64,000 nucleotides of DNA from Mycolicibacter minnesotensis (GTDB lineage Bacteria > Actinomycetota > Actinomycetes > Mycobacteriales > Mycobacteriaceae): NCBI RefSeq assembly GCF_010731755.1, contig NZ_AP022589.1:1116001-1180000 (forward strand), in the 5' to 3' direction. The notes beneath the pieces are model-generated. The model was given only the letters and a program-made list of their open reading frames with translations, was not told the origin of the DNA and did no database searches. A program made the translations under genes and the position numbers. This document shows, in pieces, positions 58,808 to 64,000 of this stretch. How positions within the stretch are numbered: the first letter of the stretch is position 1; every line of letters begins with the position of its first letter.

Positions 58808-61615
58808 TCATCCGCTGTTGCGCAGTGCGCTGGCCAGCCCGTTCATCGTCAGCAGGATGCCGCGCCGCACCAGTTCGTCGTCATCGCCGGCGCGGTAGCG
58901 CCGCAACAACTCCACCTGAAGGTGGTTCAGCGGCTCCAGATAGGGAAAGCGGTTGAACACCGACCGCGCCAGCGCCGGATTGTCGGCCAGCAGGTCGTCG
59001 TAGCCGGTGATCCGCAGGTACATGGTGATTGCCCGCTGGTGTTCCGCGACGATCTTGTCGAATATGTTGCGCCGCAAAGATTCATCGGGAACCAGCTCCG
59101 CGTAACGGGCCGCCAGGCCCAAGTCCGACTTCGCCAGGACCTGAGCCATGTTTGACAGCACGGTGCTAAAGAACGGCCAACGCCGATACAGGTCGTGCAG
59201 CACCGCCAGGCGGTCGGTTTCGCTTTCCGGGCCCGCTGTTATCCACTGTGCAAGCGCCGACCCGGTCCCGTACCAACCGGGCAGCATCACCCGCGACTGG
59301 CTCCAGGCCAGTACCCAGGGGATGGCACGCAGGTCGGCGATCGACGAGGTGGGTTTGCGCGACGTGGGCCGGCTACCGATGTTCATCGCGCCGATTTCGC
59401 CCACCGGCGTGGACGCCAGGAAATAATCGACGAACCCTGGTGTCTCGTGGACCAATTCGCTGTAGGCACGCTGGGCCCGGACGGCCAGGTCATCGAGCAC
59501 CGCATACGCCGGGGCGGCGGCATCACCAAGGCCCTCCACATCGAGGAGCGTCGCCTCCAGGGTTGCGGCCACCAGGCTCTCCAGGTTGCGGCGCGCCATC
59601 TGAGGTTCGGCGTACTTGGCGGCGATCACCTCGCCCTGCTCGGTGAGACGCAGCGACCCGTTCACCGCGCCCGGCGGCTGAGCCAATATCGCCTCATAGC
59701 TGGGACCACCGCCCCGACCGACCGTGCCGCCCCGACCGTGGAAGAACCGCAACCGGATCCCCGCGCTGCGGGACGCCTCGACGAGTTCGAGCTCGGCGCG
59801 GTACAACGCCCAGTTGGCCGCCAGATAGCCTCCGTCCTTGTTGGAGTCGGAGTAGCCCAGCATCACCTCCTGGTTGTCGCCGCGGGCGGCCACGATCGCC
59901 CGATACACCGGGATTTCCAGCGCGGCCCGCAGGATCGACGCGCCGCGGCGCAGATCGTCGATCGTCTCGAACAGCGGCACGATGCCCACCGGGCAGTACG
60001 GCGTCGATTCGGAGGCGTCCAGCAAGCCGGTCTCCTTGAGCAGGATCGCCACCTCCAAGAAGTCCGACACCGACCGGCACATCGAGATCACGTAGTTGGG
60101 CACCGCTGCCGGGCCGTAGCGAGCTACCGCGTGAGCGGCGGCTTCGATGACGGCCAACTCGCCATGCGCAAGCTCCGACAGCACGGCGCGCTCCCCCAGC
60201 AACGGCCGACGGGTGCCGAGTTCGCCGACGAGCAGTGCGACCCGCTCGTCTTCTTCCAGCGAGGCATAGTCGGGATGCACCCCTGCCCACGCCAGCAGCT
60301 CACCGACCACCTGCTCGTGCACGTCGGAGTTCTGTCGCATATCCAGGCCGCTGAGATGGAAGCCGAACACCTGCACGGCCTCGCGCAGCTGCGCCAACCG
60401 GTCATCGGCCAACAGCGCTCCGCCGTGGCCCCGCAGCGACGCATCGACGGTGTCCAAGTCGGCCGACAGCTCAATCGGTGTCGCATACCGCGGCAATCCC
60501 AGGTCCAGTCCATGCGGAGGCAGCTGGTCCAGGATCTCGGCCCCGGTCGCGGTGAGGCGGGCCCGGATCACCCGCAGCGCCCGCCGGTAGGGCTCGTCGG
60601 CGCGAGCCGGCTCCTGTTCGGCATCGGCCAGGGCGGCCAACCCGGTGCTGACGCTGACCAGCCGCGCCGACATCGCCAGCTCCTGTTCCAGCGCGGTCAA
60701 TTCGGTCAGGTAGTGCGCCACCGCGGCATACGCGGCGCTGCCGGTGGCCAGTCGAACCACGTCGCCGGTCACGTTGGGGTTTCCGTCGCGGTCCCCTCCT
60801 ATCCAGGAGCCGGGCCGAAGAATGGGCTCATCCAACAGGTCGGCACCGGGCCAGCGGGCACGTAGCGCCGCCCGGACTTCGGCATTGATCTTCGGGATCA
60901 CCTCGAAGAACGCCGCCGGGTAGTACCGAAGCCCAACCTCGATCTCGTCGGAGATCTGCAACCGCTCCACCCGCACCAACGCGGTCTGCCACAGCATCAG
61001 CACCTGGCGTCGCAGCTCGATTTCGAGGTCGCGCCCATCGTCGGTCCTCGTTCGCCCCTCCGAGCGCAACCGCATCAGTTCACCGATTCGGTGTTGGCTG
61101 GCGAACACCGTGCGCCGGCGGGTCTCGGTGGGATGGGCGGTGATCACCGGAGCGACCAGGGCATTCTCCAGCGCTTCCGCCACGGCCGCCGAATCCAGTT
61201 CTGCGGCATCCAACTTCAGGTACGTCGCGGCCAGACTGCTGTCCTGCGGCGGCTCCTCGGCGGCCACGTGGATGGCGCGGCGCCGCTCCCGGTGGATGTC
61301 TTCGGCGAGATTGGCCAGCAGCGCGAAGTGGCTGAACGCTCGAATGACCGGAATCGCCTCGTGGATGTCGATGCCGGAGAACATGCGCGCGATGTCGGCG
61401 CGGTCGACATCCGAGTGCCGCACCCCGAACGACGCCACCCGAGCCCGTTCGACCAAACCGAAGACCCGATCACCGTTCTGCTCGCGGACCGTGTCGCCGA
61501 GAATCGAACCGAGCAGCCGAATGTCTTCACGCATCGGCTCCGTGGCTTCCCGGCCGATGCGCGTGCGGTGAACAGCGCCGATCGGTTCCAGTTCTGCATC
61601 CGTGGCGTCTGCCAT
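58808..61615 (-). CDS. ppc: Phosphoenolpyruvate carboxylase
   Basis: PEP carboxylase of 935 residues, feeding oxaloacetate to the TCA cycle from PEP and bicarbonate. Catalytic signatures [21 protein letters not shown], and [19 protein letters not shown] are intact, as is the C-terminal [12 protein letters not shown] typical of an active tail. Full family length. About 70 bp upstream is free of genes. I do not recall ppc at this locus in H37Rv. Confidence 0.97.
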   Translation of the reverse strand: MADATDAELEPIGAVHRTRIGREATEPMREDIRLLGSILGDTVREQNGDRVFGLVERARVASFGVRHSDVDRADIARMFSGIDIHEAIPVIRAFSHFALLANLAEDIHRERRRAIHVAAEEPPQDSSLAATYLKLDAAELDSAAVAEALENALVAPVITAHPTETRRRTVFASQHRIGELMRLRSEGRTRTDDGRDLEIELRRQVLMLWQTALVRVERLQISDEIEVGLRYYPAAFFEVIPKINAEVRAALRARWPGADLLDEPILRPGSWIGGDRDGNPNVTGDVVRLATGSAAYAAVAHYLTELTALEQELAMSARLVSVSTGLAALADAEQEPARADEPYRRALRVIRARLTATGAEILDQLPPHGLDLGLPRYATPIELSADLDTVDASLRGHGGALLADDRLAQLREAVQVFGFHLSGLDMRQNSDVHEQVVGELLAWAGVHPDYASLEEDERVALLVGELGTRRPLLGERAVLSELAHGELAVIEAAAHAVARYGPAAVPNYVISMCRSVSDFLEVAILLKETGLLDASESTPYCPVGIVPLFETIDDLRRGASILRAALEIPVYRAIVAARGDNQEVMLGYSDSNKDGGYLAANWALYRAELELVEASRSAGIRLRFFHGRGGTVGRGGGPSYEAILAQPPGAVNGSLRLTEQGEVIAAKYAEPQMARRNLESLVAATLEATLLDVEGLGDAAAPAYAVLDDLAVRAQRAYSELVHETPGFVDYFLASTPVGEIGAMNIGSRPTSRKPTSSIADLRAIPWVLAWSQSRVMLPGWYGTGSALAQWITAGPESETDRLAVLHDLYRRWPFFSTVLSNMAQVLAKSDLGLAARYAELVPDESLRRNIFDKIVAEHQRAITMYLRITGYDDLLADNPALARSVFNRFPYLEPLNHLQVELLRRYRAGDDDELVRRGILLTMNGLASALRNSG

Positions 61616-61688
61616 AGGTGCCAGTATCGCCAGCTTTGGCGTCCGCGACTAGTGTTGGCCCACTCACAGTAAGACTTCGTCGCTCCGA

Positions 61689-62552
61689 TCAGCCGTCGTG
61701 CGAGGCACCCCGAAACGACCTCAACCGCATCAGATAACGCGGCACGCCCGACACCCCCAGGCTGCGTGGCCAGTCATCGGATCGAAAGTATGCGTCGGTA
61801 CCACCGTCTACGAAGATCACACTGCCGCAGAGGAATTCGGCAGCTTCGGAAAGCATGAACAGCATCCAGTCGGCCAACATCGCGGGATCCCCGAAACCAC
61901 CGACCGGCACGGGGAACGCCTGAACGGCCTTGGCCTGTGCAGGGATCGCCAACAGCTCATCAAGCAGGGGCGTCTGGATCGCGCCGGGAGCCAATACGTT
62001 GAGCCGGATTCCCGCGCCGGCCCACTCCGGCGTGACGGCCTGCCGGCGCGCCCAGCGAGTCACCGCAATCTTGGAGGCGCCATAGGCCATCGACGGCGCG
62101 GCGGGGCCCAGTAGTTTTACCGTGCGCACGGCGCGCACTGTCTTACCGGCGAGCAGGGCACTTACCGTGCGACGGGGTACGGCGGGGATGGTGGTCGAGG
62201 AATTGCTGCCGATCACCACCACCTTGGCTCGCTCAGCGGCGGCCAGCGCCGGCCGCCACGCGTCGAGCAGATCCACCACGCCGCGGAAGTTCACCTCGAA
62301 GATGGTCCGGGCCATGTCCGGACCCGGCTTGGGGCCCAGCCCAGCCGCCAGGATCGCGCCGTCGAGTCGGCCCCCGCACCGGGCCAGCGCCTGACTGGCC
62401 GCCGCAGCTCGGCCGTCCGGGTTGGATAAGTCCGCAACGACTTCGGCGTCATGCAGGTCCACCCCGATGACCGTGTGGCCCGCTGCGCGTAGCTTGTCGC
62501 TGGCCTGCCGGCCCATACCGGATGCTGCCCCGGTCACCGCATAAACACCCAA
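61689..62552 (-). CDS. Short-chain dehydrogenase/reductase (atypical)
   Basis: SDR-like protein of 287 residues. Cofactor motif VTGAASGMGRQASDKL is close to the N-terminus; catalytic segment shows GSNSSTTIP and YGASKIAVTRW. A 30-residue insert follows the Ser region (RRTVSALLAGKTVRAVRTV). TTG 62552 with GGAGG seven bases upstream gives a start at LGVYAVTG; the ATG-like upstream start at 62573 lacks such a site. The C-terminus extends past the usual VDGG end by about 30 residues. Substrate unknown. Confidence 0.78.
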   Translation of the reverse strand: MGVYAVTGAASGMGRQASDKLRAAGHTVIGVDLHDAEVVADLSNPDGRAAAASQALARCGGRLDGAILAAGLGPKPGPDMARTIFEVNFRGVVDLLDAWRPALAAAERAKVVVIGSNSSTTIPAVPRRTVSALLAGKTVRAVRTVKLLGPAAPSMAYGASKIAVTRWARRQAVTPEWAGAGIRLNVLAPGAIQTPLLDELLAIPAQAKAVQAFPVPVGGFGDPAMLADWMLFMLSEAAEFLCGSVIFVDGGTDAYFRSDDWPRSLGVSGVPRYLMRLRSFRGASHDG

Positions 62553-62613
62553 GGGATGCCCTCCTCCAACCATTGCACTGCGTCATACACACATACAGGG
62601 CAAGCTGCACACC

Positions 62614-63495
62614 ATGCACGTCGGATTCATCGGTCTAGGGAATATGGGCCACGGCATGGCCGTCAATCTGCTCAGGGCGGGACACGCTGTCAGCGCCTAC
62701 AACCGATCGCCAGCCAAAGTCGACGCCCTGGTTCAGCAAGGCGCCACGAGGGCAATCACAATTGCCGAGGCCTGTCGTGGCGGTGTGGTGCAGACGATGC
62801 TGGCCGATGACGACGCCGTCGAGCACGTCACGTTCGGCCCGGACGGCATCGTGGCGTCGTTGCCGCCCGGCGGCACGCACGTCTCGTCGAGCACCATCAG
62901 CGTGGCATTGTCCCGGCGGCTCTGCGCCGTGCACGCCGACGCAGGGCAGTCGTTTGTCGCCGCACCCGTATTCGGCCGGCCTGATGCCGCAGCGGCGGCA
63001 AAGCTCTTTGTGATCGCCGCCGGCGCGCCGGCGGTGCTGGACGTGATGGCACCGCTTTTCGACGCGATCGGTCAGCGCACTTTTGTGGTGTCGGAGCAGC
63101 CACACACCGCCAATCTGGTGAAACTGTCCGGCAATTTTCTGCTCGCCACTGTCCTCGAATCACTCGGTGAGGCCATCGCGCTGGTGGGCAAGGCCGGGGT
63201 GGACCCGGCGGCCTACGTCGACATCCTCACCTCGACACTGTTCAACGCTCCGGCGTATCGGACCTACGGCGACCTGATCGCCCGCAAGAGCTTCGAACCC
63301 GCCGGTTTCGCCGCCACCCTCGGGCTCAAGGACGTCCGGTTGGCACTGCAGGCGGCCGAGGAGCTGACCGTGCCACTGCCACTGGGCAGTCTGCTGCGCG
63401 ACCGCTTCCTGACCCTGCTCGCCAACGGCGGCGGGCAGTTGGACTGGTCGGCGATTGCCACCGTGGCGCAGCACGACGCGGGTCTCGGCGGTTAG
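62614..63495 (+). CDS. Beta-hydroxyacid dehydrogenase (NAD-binding)
   Basis: A 293-residue enzyme like the one at 40337: GFIGLGNMGHGMAVNLL cofactor loop, VAAPVFGRPDAAAAAKL substrate motif, NLVKLSGNFLL with the catalytic Lys. The substrate motif reads VFGRP rather than VSGG, as in the glyoxylate reductase/imine-reductase-like subgroup, so it may not use 3-hydroxyisobutyrate. Divergent from the SDR at 62552; its stop lies within the first tandem hairpin repeat. Confidence 0.88.
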   Translation: MHVGFIGLGNMGHGMAVNLLRAGHAVSAYNRSPAKVDALVQQGATRAITIAEACRGGVVQTMLADDDAVEHVTFGPDGIVASLPPGGTHVSSSTISVALSRRLCAVHADAGQSFVAAPVFGRPDAAAAAKLFVIAAGAPAVLDVMAPLFDAIGQRTFVVSEQPHTANLVKLSGNFLLATVLESLGEAIALVGKAGVDPAAYVDILTSTLFNAPAYRTYGDLIARKSFEPAGFAATLGLKDVRLALQAAEELTVPLPLGSLLRDRFLTLLANGGGQLDWSAIATVAQHDAGLGG

Positions 63496-63622
63496 CGAGG
63501 CTCGACGCAGGAGAGCCGAAGCTGAACCGCCGAAACAAACCCCAGCGGTTAGCGAGGCTCGACGCAGGAGAGCCGAAGCTGAACCGCCGAACAAACCCCA
63601 GCGGTTAGCGAGGCTCGACGCC
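63489..63622. repeat. 56-57-bp tandem repeat with internal hairpin
   Basis: Unit starts CGGTTAGCGAGGCTCGACG at 63489, 63546 and 63602; the first is 57 bp, the second 56 bp (one A lost in AAACAAAC), the third stops near 63622. Each full unit holds GGCTC...GAGCC and CGGTT...AACCG arms, forming a hairpin. It overlaps the stop codon of the gene ending 63495 and lies before the convergent gene ending 63637. Confidence 0.85.
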
Positions 63623-63636
63623 AAGCGGTTAGCCGG

Positions 63637-64000
63637 TCAGCCCTGAACCACGCCCCGGAGCCCGTCGGCACCGAACGCCGGCTCCAGCATTGACGAGAAG
63701 TCCGGGCCGCGACGCAGCATCTGACCTCCGTCGACGTTGATCACCTGGCCGGTGATGTAGCCGGCCGCGTCGCTGAGCAGGAACAGCGCCAGATTGGCGA
63801 CGTCTTCCACCTCGCCGGGCCGGGGAAGCGGCGTCGACACGCGGTAGTCCTCGCTCAGCTCGGGCGAGTCCAGAATCGGGGCAACCAGCTCAGTGCGAGT
63901 CAGGCCTGGCCGAATGCTGTTGACCCGAACCCAGGAGGCACCCAGCTCGTCGGCGGCCAACTGCATCATGTGGTCCAGGGCCGACTTGGTGGGCCCGTAG
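63637..64000 (-). CDS. Short-chain dehydrogenase/reductase (N-terminus outside window)
   Basis: The C-terminal 120 residues of an SDR: YGPTKSALDHMMQL with catalytic Tyr and Lys, VRVNSIRPGLTRTELV, and ITGQVINVDGGQML, then a 30-residue tail. The right edge of the window removes the cofactor site. Convergent with the gene at 62614 across the tandem repeat. Confidence 0.88.
   Translation of the reverse strand, partial: YGPTKSALDHMMQLAADELGASWVRVNSIRPGLTRTELVAPILDSPELSEDYRVSTPLPRPGEVEDVANLALFLLSDAAGYITGQVINVDGGQMLRRGPDFSSMLEPAFGADGLRGVVQG

Overview
The window is GC-rich mycobacterial chromosome. Three things place it: glycine-rich PGRS proteins, a PhoP/PhoR pair almost identical to the tuberculosis one, and a gene order that follows M. 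tuberculosis H37Rv Rv0803 down to Rv0757 in reverse (locus numbers are recalled, not searched). Insertions and losses relative to H37Rv (fused pntA, non-PE PGRS genes, intact ptrB) suggest a non-tuberculous species, perhaps of the M. terrae/Mycolicibacter group; that species guess is inference.

1-15.5 kb: purine genes (purL partial, purQ, purS, purC) interleaved with an M18 aminopeptidase, a DyP peroxidase-encapsulin nanocompartment pair with a visible cargo peptide, a catalase-like haem protein, a Tat-type cupin, a metallo-beta-lactamase-fold hydrolase, an FAD dehydrogenase, a deacetylase-like protein, a DUF2254 membrane protein, a glutathione peroxidase and an intact protease II.

15.6-29 kb: a secreted GH5 glycosidase with a PGRS linker, a membrane protein, cyp126, purB, a TetR gene divergent from an unknown gene, a transhydrogenase block (fused pntA, pntB, its own TetR), a Tat-exported esterase, a one-span membrane protein and purD.

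29.1-38.5 kb: one 3107-codon gene for a giant PGRS protein. It has a Sec-type signal peptide in place of a PE domain and carries near-identical internal DNA repeats (831 bp and 516 bp). Its mature N-terminus resembles that of the GH5 protein at 15.6 kb. This pair is the most unusual content of the window.

39-53 kb: a lipid/steroid oxidation region. A leftward operon (aldehyde dehydrogenase, SDR, hydroxyisobutyrate-type dehydrogenase, SDR, CMD-family protein; the CMD and SDR genes at its end overlap) diverges from a rightward one (TetR, cyp123, SDR, cyp51, 3Fe-4S ferredoxin, NTF2-like protein), followed by a dehydrogenase, an SDR, a CYP125-like P450 and an NDMA-dependent alcohol dehydrogenase. 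Palindromic sites in the divergent region are the likely TetR operators.

53-64 kb: YceI, HIT protein, phoR, phoP, a protein with a perfect 10-residue repeat divergent from phoP, an HNH protein beside tRNA-Thr, an alpha/beta hydrolase, ppc, an SDR, another beta-hydroxyacid dehydrogenase, a tandem hairpin repeat, and an SDR cut by the window edge. I saw no phage, insertion sequence, rRNA or CRISPR array.
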